Below, piece after piece: positions 50,842-62,170 of a DNA stretch of 64,000 bases. The notes under the pieces are model-generated. The model saw nothing but the letters and a program-made list of their open reading frames with translations. It did no database searches and had not been told where the DNA came from. A program made the position numbers and the translations under genes. This DNA is from Zoroaster sp. YZ-2022 (taxonomy: Eukaryota; Echinodermata; Asteroidea; Forcipulatida; Zoroasteridae): the NCBI GenBank assembly GCA_029582265.1, contig CM055831.1, positions 21,838,682-21,902,681 of the forward strand, read 5' to 3'. The first letter of the stretch is position 1, and each line of letters starts with the position of its first letter.

Positions 50842-51858
50842 TAGCTAGGATGATCCTATCGTTATGTTTCCACATAAGCGCTAGGATAAAGAATGTACAA
50901 AAAAATGTAGATGCATGTTTACGTGCATGTTTTACGAAGAAATAAACACATTGCACTGTAATACCTTAAATCTATGAATCTACTATGAATCTATACTGTA
51001 TTGTTATTATGTGTATGCCTTTGATCATAAAAAATATTGTAACTTACACTGTGTTTTTGACCAATTCTTGCCTTGTTTTGATCTTCTCTGCGGTTCGATT
51101 CTGTCCGCACGATGTGATAACACGGTGTACACCTACTGTTCCATCCGTTTTCACGGTCATAGGTGCAATTACCGGCGCCGAGCAGAGCCGTATATTGGGC
51201 TGACTCTGGAGCGGTGCGGCAAACAGCGCCCCCGACCGACTCAATGTGTGCGTGTTGAAAACTTGTGTAATACAAACTCACGGCTGTTTCAGTTTTATTC
51301 AAAATGTTCAATGGCAGAATGGAGCTATTCAATAGATGGAATTTAGATTTCCATTGGAACCATTATCATTTGTCTTTCCACATATGGTCCTTTGCATTGT
51401 CATGTACAATTATCAGAGATTTCCTTCACAATTTCATTGAAAAGTTTTCAACACGCATTAACACATTGAGTCGGTCGGGGGCGCTGTTTGCCGCTCCGCT
51501 CCAGAGCCAGCCCAATATATGGCTCTGCTCGGTGCCGGTAATTTCACCTATGACTGTGAAAACGGAAGGAACAGTAGGTGTACGCCGTGTTATCACATCG
51601 TGCGGACAGAATCGAACCACAGAGAAGATCAAAACAAGGCAAGAATTGGTAAAAAACACTGTGTAAGTTACAATATTTTTTTATGATCAAAGGCATACAC
51701 ATAATAACAATACAGTATAGATTCATAGATTTAAGGTATTACAGTGCAATGTGTTTATTTCTTCATAAAACATGCACGTAAACATGCATCTACGTTTTTT
51801 TGTACATTCTTTATCCTAGCGCTTATGTGGAAACATAACGATAGGATCATCCTAGCTA
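50842..51858. repeat. Long inverted repeat: ~420-bp arms, 179-bp spacer
   Basis: Left arm 50842-51263 and right arm 51443-51858 are inverse copies with roughly 5-8% differences by eye (for example GCAAACAGCGCCCCCGACCG against CGGTCGGGGGCGCTGTTTGC). Both arms are open for short frames with no family match. The inner part of the arms (51120-51260) is GC-rich. A transcript through it would form a long hairpin. Confidence 0.93.
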
Positions 51859-52083
51859 GTATCGCATGTGCTCCTCATTACACTGCAACATATGTGTTTC
51901 TTCTGGGTTTGAAGTTCAATTGAAAATAGCCACACATGTTAGTAATGCTTTGAGCCTAAACTCCTGTTCATGAAGTTGAACACATAAATAATACTATAGA
52001 ATAAAATGAATAAACCCTGTCACGGTAATACATGTATGCGCCATGTTTTTGACGTGGCTAAACTGTTTATTTTGAACACTCGC

Positions 52084-52164
52084 TGCCGTCTGCAACCCGA
52101 CGCTCGAACTTCACGCCCATTCCAGACCTGTGCGTGAAGTTCGAGTGATGGGTCGCAGACGGCA
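52084..52164. repeat. Short hairpin, 33-nt arms
   Basis: Left 52084-52116 and right 52132-52164 pair as 10 bp, one mismatch, 4 bp, a 4-nt internal bulge and 14 bp, with a 15-nt loop. It resembles a small precursor hairpin or the collapsed ends of a MITE. Confidence 0.8.
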
Positions 52165-52229
52165 TTAGAATAGCTTAGTTTAACATACGAAATGCTAGGA
52201 TCATCCAAGCTAAGTGAAATGCTACACAA

Positions 52230-53560
52230 AATTCACAATTTGCTGATCAAAATTCACGATTTGCTGATCAAAATTCACAATTTGCTATTAACAATTTGTA
52301 TTACATACACATAAAATATATGTCCCTTCATATGTGTTTTTCCCCTCCCCCCTCTGAATTTTTTGTTTGTTTTAAGCATACATTGTAGTTTCTCGTACTT
52401 CATATTCCTAGGTCTCAGTGGAAAAATCAAGAATTGTAGGGTTTACAATATAAACAAATGATTTCATAGAATGAAGACACGTCATTAAATTTAGGAGTGA
52501 CATTGAGAGATGAAACAGTCCTGCATAATTTCTTTTTGTGTGTGTGTGTAAAATTCAGTAGAGTCTTCATACAGAGGACTAATTTAATTTGTCATGTTTT
52601 ATGGTAAATATAAAGAGGACACATTGTGAATAAATGTCAAAATAAATTAATGATGACAAGGCCGTGACATATATCATTATAAAAACTTAATTAATGTTAG
52701 AGGGAAGGCAGCATTTGGAAATGCATTTCAACCCTATAGTTTTCAAGAAATGCTTGTATTAGGCACGTCAAACACACCGTTTGACCCCACTAGACAAGGC
52801 GTAACAACATGAGAATTTGCAATTTTTGTGTTGATATTTAGAGACTTTAAGCATAAGAAAGCGGCTTATTTTTGATATCATAAAAAATCTAATCCTTTAT
52901 TTACTAGAATGCGAAAGAAAATTTCGAAAATATTTTAAAAATACACGATAAATAGCATTCTGAATTTCCCACCTCCTGCGCTCCCGGCTTGTCTAGAAAC
53001 AACGTTACCAACGCATCTGAAGCCTCCAATTTTCAAATTGACATTTGACCCGAAAAATGTTGTCGAATGTGGGCGCAAAAAATAAAGCCTGCTTTGCAAG
53101 GAACTGATTTCTACGTGTGCTTTATCGATAGGCGAGTCGGGGGGTGCAGAAAACATCGTTGAAAATCCGTCGAACATCTTTGAAAACCAATGCCAATTTC
53201 GCAAAACGCGGCACCATAAACCGAAAGTACGAACGATAATCCATCCCCACATGAACTCAGAATGAAATCAGATGTCATTTTCCAGTAGATAATACGAGAT
53301 ATAATCGCACGTTTTTCTTCAGACGGAAGCAATTTTTCACGACCGCCACGGTGACGCGGAGTCACACACACGATGCAGTTGACCGAGCGAGAGAGATCTA
53401 CGATCACTCGTTAAAAGTGTCGAACTTTCTCCCGAAAATCAACATCAAATTGCCAGGATTTTGGAGGAAGATGGTGATTACAATTTCCTGAACATACATG
53501 TATGTTATAAAGTGGACTTTATTTGTAAATACATTAGTTCTTTTTGTCTCAATTTATCGC
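52230..53560. other. No firmly recognised feature
   Basis: Three GATTTGCTGATCAAAATTCA-like short repeats at 52235-52285, then unique sequence. 52960-53460 is GC-richer and has overlapping minus-strand open frames (53252-52935, 53407-53111) without recognisable motifs. Confidence 0.35.
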
Positions 53561-54410
53561 TATTTTAATCCGAAGATTTGAAAGAAATGCCGATTCGGTG
53601 CGTGCATGCTGCATGAACTATACCGTTTGCAATACGATTGTAAGGCGCATGTGCAGTAGGCTACTTGTGGTGTGAGGATTGCATGCATAGCGTCTGCAGT
53701 ACGATCGTGCAGCGCATGTGCAGTGGGCCACTTTTTTGGATAAACAATGGGGAAGAAAACACAGTGCACAAATCAATGGGGAAACTGCAAATCAATATGA
53801 ACTTTTTACTTTTTCATGCATTTTGCCCCCAAAAACAACTTTACAGATTATTAAATTTGGAGATAAGAGCTATGATAAAGTTTAAAAATATGATTTTTTT
53901 TTTAAGTTTGAAGGATTTAAAAAAATATCACTGGCCTCACACAGAAAGTTACTAAAAGAATTTTTTTTTTTTTAATTCGGTGAAAATTCATACTTTTTGA
54001 CTGGATCATGCACAGCATTTGCTTTGAAGTGGGACTGGGACAATGGAGATTTGAAATTATTGTAAAGGTTTATAAATTATTGTCATTATTTATAACGTTA
54101 TGCATATATAATTAGCTTAAAGTAATGAAAAACAAGGCTTTTGACCCTAAATTACCTGTGAAATTATTATAATTGTTTTTCTTTTACTTTGAGTATATTG
54201 GTATCCAAATGTTTACTCACTGACCAAATTTGAGTAGAATAGGATTGACAGAACTTAACTTATGACATTTTTGCATATTTAATTAGCCGGACTTACATGT
54301 AGTCTCCAGAGCTAAAAAAAGAGGAAAATTTGGTGTTTAAGCCCAAATTTATGCCAGTGTTACACAACAACCATAAATGTTCTCAGCTTGGAACATAATT
54401 ATACTTTAAA

Positions 54411-54761
54411 TATAATAATAATAATAATGTGTGGATTTATATAGCGCACGTATCCACCAACTAAGTGGTGCTCAAGGCGCATTATATTATTATCCCTGCT
54501 CATAAGGCTCATAAATCATTCCTGAAACCATCTCAGCTCCCTGGGGAGTATACAGCTCAATTGCTGACATTTCTAGCGCATATAGAGCAAACCAACTCTG
54601 CCTTCACAGGTACCCATTTAACCCCTGGGTGGAGAGAAGCAATTATGATTAAGTGTCTTGCTCAAGGACACAAGTGTCACGGCCGTGATTCGAACCCACA
54701 TTATTTTGCTAACACCAGAACTTGAATCCGGTAAGCTAGACCGCTCGGCCACGACACCTCA
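54411..54761 (-). mobile_element. SINE family B, full length
   Basis: Minus-strand copy: (ATT)n tail, GCGCTATATAA, central domain, B box, and the GAGGTGTCGTGGCCGAGCGG head at the right edge. Confidence 0.88.
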
Positions 54762-56385
54762 TATGAGTAACAAAGACTCGGAATATGAAAAATGATTCAC
54801 AAGATCCTCTACAATCATTATGAAAAGGATACTTAGAATATGCAAATTTTGAGAATTTACTGTGATTTCGGCTTAAAAAAGGCCCGTTTTGGCACTTTAA
54901 GGCTTTTTTAGTGAGCTATATCTTCATAATGTGATGTATCCTCTGGAAAAACCCCACTGATATGACAAATATAGGCAACATACATACAAGAAAAGGTGAA
55001 TTGAGATGCTTGATAGGTGTAAATAAAATAAATGAGATGGTATAAAAACAGTTTTTGTTTATTGTTGCTTTGTTTACGTTTGTTGTCTAGGGAAACAGCA
55101 CATTCTGAAATCTTTATCGGACCATAACTTGGTAACGCCTTGACCAATTTTTAAAAATAAAAGTGTTCTGTAATCTACTCACCAAGCCCTTTAAGAACAA
55201 TTCCAACATAACTTCCTATAAGCAATTTAAAATTTTTCATTGTCCCCCCTACTTGTATCCCGTATCATAAGTTTAACCAAAACCAAGCTTTTTAACAAAA
55301 GGTTGGCGTGCGGTAACCTAACTCAATATAATTAATTCCTGTTTTTGTTAAAGCACTTCAGATGAAATAATTTCTCAAGTAAGATAAATTTTGTATTTGG
55401 CCATCCTGCAGATCAAATGTGACCTGTCACCACAAAATGAGCTTAAAGTCGGAAATTTAAACAATTGAGTCACTGGTATTTCTGGATTCAGTAGAACAAG
55501 AGCTTTCCAATGATATATAACACTTGGGGTTACAGCATTCCCAAGACCACCAGAGGGGGATATACGGCTTTGTTTGCGTCTTTGTTTCAAGTTGTCTGTC
55601 AGAACATGATAAAAGCTACCAATGAAATTGAGGTTTTTAATTGTCTGATGGAACTGAAAATTTGGAATTCGATATAAGGAGTTTTACAAATTGCAAATAA
55701 TAACCAACCAAAAAAATAGATGTGTGTAACATCGTAAACCAATAGGCATACTTGTATGTAAGATTGTATTTACCGTACAAGTGGACATGACGATCATTTT
55801 TTACATGTTAATGTACATACGTGTATGTAGCACAGTCATTGTACCAATTACAAACTACATGTACATGATGGTGATTACTGAGAAAATGTACACAGTACAC
55901 TTGTCTGAATAGTAAATTAAATACCAGGAAGTTTACAGATATATTATTCATTGTGAAAAGTGGATTAAGCTTTTATACATGTACATGTAAGCACATGTAC
56001 GTGTATATGTCCATGTACTTTTTTTCAGCCTTGTTATTTCATATATGGACTTTGTTTCTTTATTTCTGATCAGGAAATAAATGAAAGTTTCAAAACAAAA
56101 TACCAAGTACATGTGTAGGGGAATGATATGAAAATATCAATCATTTCAGTTTTAAAGCGAGTTTACACTTTTGGTAAAATGTTTGGAAATACAACCTTCA
56201 TTCCAACATGAAATTTATATCTCCGGAGGACAAAATAATTTAATAAATTATTCTAAAATGGTAGCACATCAGGCAGAAATGCAGGTCGGCTTAAATTTTT
56301 TTTTTTTTTTTGTAATCTTTTTTTTTTTTTTGTAATTTTTTTTGTAATTTTTTTAATTTTTTTTGTAAAGTGATACATGTTAACA
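54762..56385. other. No supported feature
   Basis: AT-rich, with several ACATGTAC motifs at 55850-56030 and poly-T runs at 56297-56366. 55200-55380 has weak similarity to the dispersed family seen at 43080-43300 and 61830-62100. Confidence 0.4.
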
Positions 56386-56766
56386 TAAGAGAGGCCTCAC
56401 AAATCAGGCAAACGTTCATACCCCTATGTCAAAACGTTATTTAACCAGTTCGCGTCGGGAATAAAAAAGTTTTTCTGGGCCCCTGTGCGGGTTTCTTTTT
56501 CCCACACAAACACGTTAATGGAAGCTTCCACAGCGCGTGGCCACGTCTACCGAGCATGTCACTGTACGCTCGGCTCATTGCCACGTCAACCGAGCATGCA
56601 TACAAATATTTCGGAGTTTCCTATGGCGTGTTTAGACGCTCTCCGATACGTGGTGCAAAAAAAATTGCGTGTATACACGGCCTCCGACGCGAACTGGTTA
56701 AAACAATGCGCAGCAGAAGTCCAATTGATCCAGCAATTTTGGCTGCAATTGGACATAATTTCATAG
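56386..56766. mobile_element. MITE family H, copy 3 (minus), split by a TTAA element
   Basis: GAGAGGCCTCACAAATCAGG, CAAACGTTCATACCCCTATG, then the insertion, then GATCCAGCAATTTTGGCTGC and AATTGGACATAATTTCATAG. It is the reverse of 12410-12545. Confidence 0.82.
56445..56697. mobile_element. TTAA element family 5 (CCAGTTCGCGTCGG ends), complete
   Basis: TTAA at 56441-56444 and 56698-56701. Ends CCAGTTCGCGTCGG / CCGACGCGAACTGG are near-perfect inverses. 253 bp, short internally deleted relative to 58331-58956. Confidence 0.9.
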
Positions 56767-57398
56767 CTTAAAATAAGCAAGCTAAAAAATGCCGCTGAAC
56801 GCGACCTGTGGCGACCTGTTTTATACTGAAAAATATTAACTCAAACCAACATTATTTTTAGTTTGAATTTTTCAAACAATATTCACAAACTAGTATTCAT
56901 TATGCAGTATATATGCATTTTTAATACAATGACCTTTTACAACCATTTACTTGCGCTGAACATGCACAATGCCAATTTGCTGCTAGATTGTGTCTTCCAT
57001 CAGGACTAGGTATTGACTTCGCAGCAAAAGTTATGTATGCAAATCAAATAAACAGCAAAGTATAATATTTTTGGAATTTGGAGTATGTAAATAGAAAGTG
57101 AATAAATTTGATTTCGCTTGTCTACATAGTTGCGGGATGCCTTTTAACCCTGAACGCAAAACTCTGCATGTGCTGATGAACATTGAACATTCAGGAAACT
57201 ACATGAGAAAGGCATAAGTCAAGTGTTTCTTTGTTTCCTTGTCTGGTACATGATGTCTGTTTTAAGCAAAGATTTGTGAGAGATCTTCCAATTTTTATGG
57301 GGAAAAATGTACAAAATGCTGTTTATCAAAATACAACCATTCCTCAACTATAACTTTTTAAATTAATTTATAATATTTTAAATTATAACATTTTATAG

Positions 57399-57524
57399 AG
57401 TTCAGTCATGAATGGAGAAGACAGTACAAGGCCACGAGGTCGACATCTTGAGGGGTTAGAGGTCAACCAGTCTCCACGCCGCAGCCTGCGGTCAAATTCG
57501 AACAGTCCTGTCATCCACCGAAAG
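57399..57524 (+). CDS. Candidate first coding exon of an unidentified gene
   Basis: After an acceptor-like ATTTTATAG, an ATG at 57408 opens 39 codons (MNGEDSTRPRGRHLEGLEVN then QSPRRSLRSNSNSPVIHRK) that end at a strong donor AAAG|GTAAGT, phase 0. The sequence is unique here, GC-richer than its flanks and Ser/Arg-rich, as in a disordered N-terminus of a nuclear or chromatin protein. I do not recognise the family and found no following exon in the window. Confidence 0.5.
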
Positions 57525-57773
57525 GTAAGTTACATAACAAAAAATAAGTGTGTACTCAATTAATTTTTTCTTTTCTTCTAAATATTAATGGAAATATTAT
57601 TTTCTAAGATTGTGGAAAACCGCCATGCAGAGATTTCATTTGTATGATTTTAAGTAGGACATCAGACACCTTTTTTGGTTATAATTCATTGTGATTTGTT
57701 CCTCGTATGTGAAATTTTGGTTGAGTTGGAATGAGAATTGTAGACTTAGATTTAGAATGTCCCCTGAATTTAT

Positions 57774-57906
57774 ACTTGTAGAATTATGAAATCCGGTGGT
57801 AGTACTTTCTCCATACCTATCCACGTACATGTACATGAATACTTGTAGAATTATGAAATCCGGTGGTAGTACTTTCTCCGTACCTATCCACGTACATGTA
57901 CATGAA
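57774..57906 (+). repeat. 66-bp tandem duplication, two copies
   Basis: TACTTGTAGAATTATGAAAT, CCGGTGGTAGTACTTTCTCC and CCACGTACATGTACATGA are present twice with one difference. Confidence 0.92.
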
Positions 57907-58330
57907 TCAGCAGGACATTTTTCAAAATATTTATGTACATAGACCAATTTTTTATAATGTTTTTGAGGGCTGTACGGTAGCTCAAATGAAAATCCGCTTT
58001 TATTAACCATTCTCCATGCTCAGTGTAGCTCATCACGATAACTATTTTGAGAACCGGTAACCATTTAACTGAAACTTTCATAGTTGTCACCTGACGGCCA
58101 CACAATCTAGATTGTCGGCGAATGGCACAATGTACATTTTCAATCAAAAAGGATCAGTAAACTTCCCACTATGAGTGTTTCATAACCAGTGTGGCAAAAA
58201 AGAAAGTCTAGAACAACCAAATGGGCAGCAGATTTTCCCTTTTTTTATTTTTTTTTTAAATATTGGTTTGGGTTAGCCGGTTAGCAAATTTCTAAACGGT
58301 TAGTGCAGTTTCGGTCGGTTAATCGGTTAA

Positions 58331-58956
58331 CCAGTTCGCTTCGGAGGCCGTGTATACACGCAATTTTTTTTTGTACAGCGGATCGGAGAGCGTCTAAACA
58401 CGCATTCCGATTTTTGTGTGTGTTACCGGGAGACTTGTCAACACGCCACACGTGGCGTGCCATCGTGGTGGCTGACGTGTATACACGCAATCGTTTCTCG
58501 GAGTCCATAGGGTCACGGTTCGGTGGCCCCGGACAAAATGCACTGCAATACTAAACGAGTTCACTCTTATTGTTGATTTTTGCCTAATCCCTTTATCCAA
58601 GACCTGTTCCTTTGACGTACAAGCCAAGAATTTGTAAAGACGGATTTAATCCATTGTTTACGAGGCCTTCGATCTCTCTCCAGGTATGTCGTCTTTTCGA
58701 CCGGGCGCTGGTCGCTAATAGGCCGTTGCTTCGGAGCTTGCCAACGGTCTAATTGTGCTGAACAAACACAACCGTAATTAAAAAACTAGCCATTTAATTC
58801 TCGAAATGTCAATGAGTAAAGGTGTTTATTTGGGTGTCCAGACTTAGTTTCATTGACAAAATTTTTTTTAATGGCTAGAAATTTTTTCAGATTTTTCACT
58901 GAAAATAAACCCGCACGGGGGACCGGAAAAAAATAAATATTCCCGACGTCAACTGG
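58331..58956. mobile_element. TTAA element family 5, long copy
   Basis: TTAA at 58327-58330 and 58957-58960. Ends CCAGTTCGCTTCGG and CCCGACGTCAACTGG. The interior matches 23854-24331 in reverse (ATTTTTCACTGAAAATAAAC, AACGGTCTAATTGTGCTGAA). Confidence 0.88.
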
Positions 58957-59019
58957 TTAACGAAATTCAAATTATTACAAACACAAATATTTCTGCTAAA
59001 AATGTTGCTATGCTCAATT

Positions 59020-61030
59020 CTTGAATGAAATCGTTTCCTATGTATTAGTGTTGGGAGTTCATGTATTAGTGTTGGCGTTATACAAATACTACATGTAAGT
59101 CTACTAAAGAAGGAAACAAATGGCAAAACAAATAAAACAGCTCTCTAGACCACTGTGTATCAAACATAGCTCTCACCAAAGGTCATGGAACCTTACTAAT
59201 TTACTTTACACTGTGTAATATAAGGATGTGTACAACATACATGCAGGGATGTCAGTAACCTGTACACTTTCATAGAGACTGGGGTATTGGCATAGGAACC
59301 ACTGTTTTTTCCAGTGAGGTTTTTCATTGTTAATTAATGAATTTAAAAAAAAATCCTTCTATCCTCTATTTGCTGAGTGCGGTAAAATGCATTCCAGCAC
59401 TGAGAATTGAATATGACTTTTACGGTGCCATTTTACAATGTACATGTATGCCAGTGTTATCTGAAACAAACGTACATGTATGCCAGTGTTATCTGGCTAT
59501 CTTTTGAATGATTAAATTAAGCCAATTTATGAACTTAAATCGGCAAATGCTTGCTGCTGCATTTCATCCTCCTTCCCACCTCCATCCAAATGTCGTACCT
59601 TTTCCTGTGTTTAGAAACACCTTGCTGGACTTATCAGTGAGTATGAGGTGGTTTTCTACCAGAAAAACAGGTTTTTATTCTGTTTTTTTGCGAAAAGATT
59701 TACAGCGGAGATACGTTAACTCTCCTATAAACGACCCTGTGGCAGCTGCTGCTGGAACGTATAGCGCCCTCATAAGGTGTTGACCACATCCAAAAGATTA
59801 AAACCCCCTCTCATGCTGGCCACATCTAGGTGTTGTGTGTTTAAGGCTGTACATATGTACACTGTACATATGTACAGTGTACAGTTTTTGTTTACTTGAC
59901 AATGTAGACATGTACTTACATGTATGGAAAGTAATATTTACTTTACATGTAAAAAGTATTTTTACTTGGCAATGAACAATGTATGCCTTCACAAGGCCCC
60001 TGCACAACTCTAATAAAATAATTAAAATACAAAGTTAGCCCTGGTGAATAGCCCCCTCTGTTGTTGAGAAATGGACAGGCAATTTAATAAGTAATAAATT
60101 GTCATAATCTTGCCCATTCATGGGCATAAAGGAAAGGAGAGTTTAAAGAAAACTGTAATTGCATTTATGATAGGGTATTGTTGCTCAAGGATACATTGAT
60201 CAAGTGAATCAATATTTCTAAATGAGGTGTACACACAGAATATTTTTGTAAATTTAGTATTCTTTTGTGTTCGTCTGGTATCAAAATTTAGACAAAAACA
60301 CATTTCTGCTCTTGTGGTCTGGTTATCACAATATTTTTTAGTAAAAACAAACAAAATTTATAAATTCAATCGTGTCTGTAGACTATGCATCCATACCATA
60401 TAAGAAAGATATGTACATGTACACTGTGTATCAAAAGGTTTCATTTTTTTGTGTTAAGCAAATAGTGAAAATGCTTTCAAATTTGTTTGTATGCATTGCA
60501 ATATTAAATCTTCATCTCTGGAAGTAATATTTAGGAAATAATTTGATTAATTGTGCACTCATTACATATGATTATACCGGAGACAGAAATATGTAATTTT
60601 TTTAAAGATGATTAAAACAAACATCAACTTTACACCAAGTACATTTCATGTAAAACTGTTATCATTTATGTTTGACATTACAACATCATTTGAATCAGTC
60701 ATAACTGCTAACATGGAATGTTGTCTTTTTATGAAAATGTGTTGCACACGTATTCATGTACAAGCATTGTACATGCAGAAATGTAGCTCTAAGGGCACTT
60801 AATTAATATGATCCACCTGAGCCCATTTAGATTAATTCATTCTTAAACAGAACCTGATGTGTTCATAAGTTTTCTTTTACTATTTTGTCCACTAACTGAT
60901 TAGAAAGACAATTTTATTTTCAGAACCATAATTTTGGCTTTAAACATATCCTAACAGCCTACATGTATTACAAAACAAAAGAATCTCAACTTGCAGTGTA
61001 CATACATGTATGTATCCATTCAAATGTACC
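59020..61030. other. AT-rich sequence, minor repeats only
   Basis: Contains small duplications (CATGTATGCCAGTGTTATCTG twice at 59442-59497), a TACATATGTACA/GTGTACA palindrome near 59855, and a stretch at 59560-59790 that resembles 40060-40200 (ACTTATCAGTGAGTATGAGG). No supported exon. Confidence 0.4.
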
Positions 61031-61330
61031 AGTAATACAGCATTATAAAGATGGTCTGTAGTCAAGTGGCAATGCTTCATGTACATATAAAGTAATACAG
61101 CATTATAAAGATGGTCTGTAGTCAAGTGGCAATGCTTCATGTACATATAAAGTAATACAGCATTATAAAGATGGTCTGTAGTCAAGTGGCAATGCTTCAT
61201 GTACATATAAAGTAATACAGCATTATAAAGATGGTCTGTAGTCAAGTGGCAATGCTTCATGTACATAAAGTAATACAGCATTATAAAGATGGTCTGTAGT
61301 CAAGTGGCAATGCTTCATGTACAATATAAA
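61031..61330 (+). repeat. 60-bp tandem array, five near-identical copies
   Basis: Unit AGTAATACAGCATTATAAAG, ATGGTCTGTAGTCAAGTGGC, AATGCTTCATGTACATATAA. The first three units are identical; one later unit lacks 4 bp. This suggests very recent expansion. Confidence 0.95.
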
Positions 61331-61375
61331 GTGTATATCATGCAAGTTTCTCAAAAGTTTACCAAAAATGCATAA

Positions 61376-61829
61376 GACAAAACACAATAAAGGGGGCCAC
61401 TTTCCTACCGTCACGTTAGCAGTTTTTCTTATGGTTGTAATTTTTTTTTTTAAATATCTGAAACCACCCAAAAAGAATTTCAACATTTGAATAGACATGC
61501 ATGCTTACCCTAAAGATAATTTTAGTTGATTATTACTATTATTTTTTTAATTAGCCTAAAATTTCCATCAACAAATGGACGGAAAAGTGAGGGAACTTTT
61601 TCCGTCCAATTTTTATGGAAATTTGAGGGTAAAAAAATTAATAAAAAAATTACAAAATAAAATAAATCAACTCAAATTAGTTCTAGTATAAGCCTGCATG
61701 TCCATTCACATGTTGAAACACTTTTTGGTCGGTTTCGGGTACTTAAAAATAAATAACAACCATTGGAAAAACTGCTAACGTGGCGGATGCAAAGTGGCCC
61801 CCTTTATTGTGTTTTATGTCATATTCTGT
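61376..61829. mobile_element. MITE R4, complete, foldback type
   Basis: The left AAACACAATAAAGGGGGCCA and the right TGGCCCCCTTTATTGTGTTT are inverse. Inner inverted blocks follow (CGTTAGCAGTTTTTC / GAAAAACTGCTAACG) and a central AATGGACGGAAAAGT stem. The truncated partner is at 19246-19575. Confidence 0.88.
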
Positions 61830-62086
61830 TTAAAATGTCAACCTCATTGGATTACAAATGTGTCACTTTTCATGTTGGTCAAAGATGTTGATGGTATCAT
61901 CCAGAAATCATTTCGTCTGAGGTGTGATAATTTTTAAGAAATGTTAAAAAAATATACAGTTTAAATTTAAGGAGGAGAACTTGTTCCACAATTTCACATT
62001 AGAACTACAGTATACAACAAATAATTGAGTGCATTTTTAAAATTGTTTTCTCATTAATATAATGCAATATATACTGAAACTTTCAA

Positions 62087-62170
62087 AGGGTTGGTTGTTT
62101 ATCTTGATTCAATGAGGGTAATTTTGCCAACATTACCAATGTTATATGTATGTATCTTCCCTTTAATGTG
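62087..62170 (-). repeat. Single satellite-type monomer, minus strand
   Basis: GGTTGGTTGTTTATCTTGAT, GCCAACATTACCAATGTTAT and CTTCCCTTTAATGTG are the reverse of the EIPR1 intron satellite monomer plus its flank. Confidence 0.75.

Noticed and set aside
52935..53407. Minus-strand frames near 53 kb as a gene
   Set aside because: Two overlapping frames in different phases, no family similarity recognised, no good splice sites.
846..54761. Genuine tRNA genes with A and B boxes
   Set aside because: The heads belong to ~350-bp SINEs with common bodies and tails; cloverleaf pairing is poor.
61031..61330. CRISPR-like array
   Set aside because: Units are contiguous 60-bp copies without spacers, in a eukaryotic genome.
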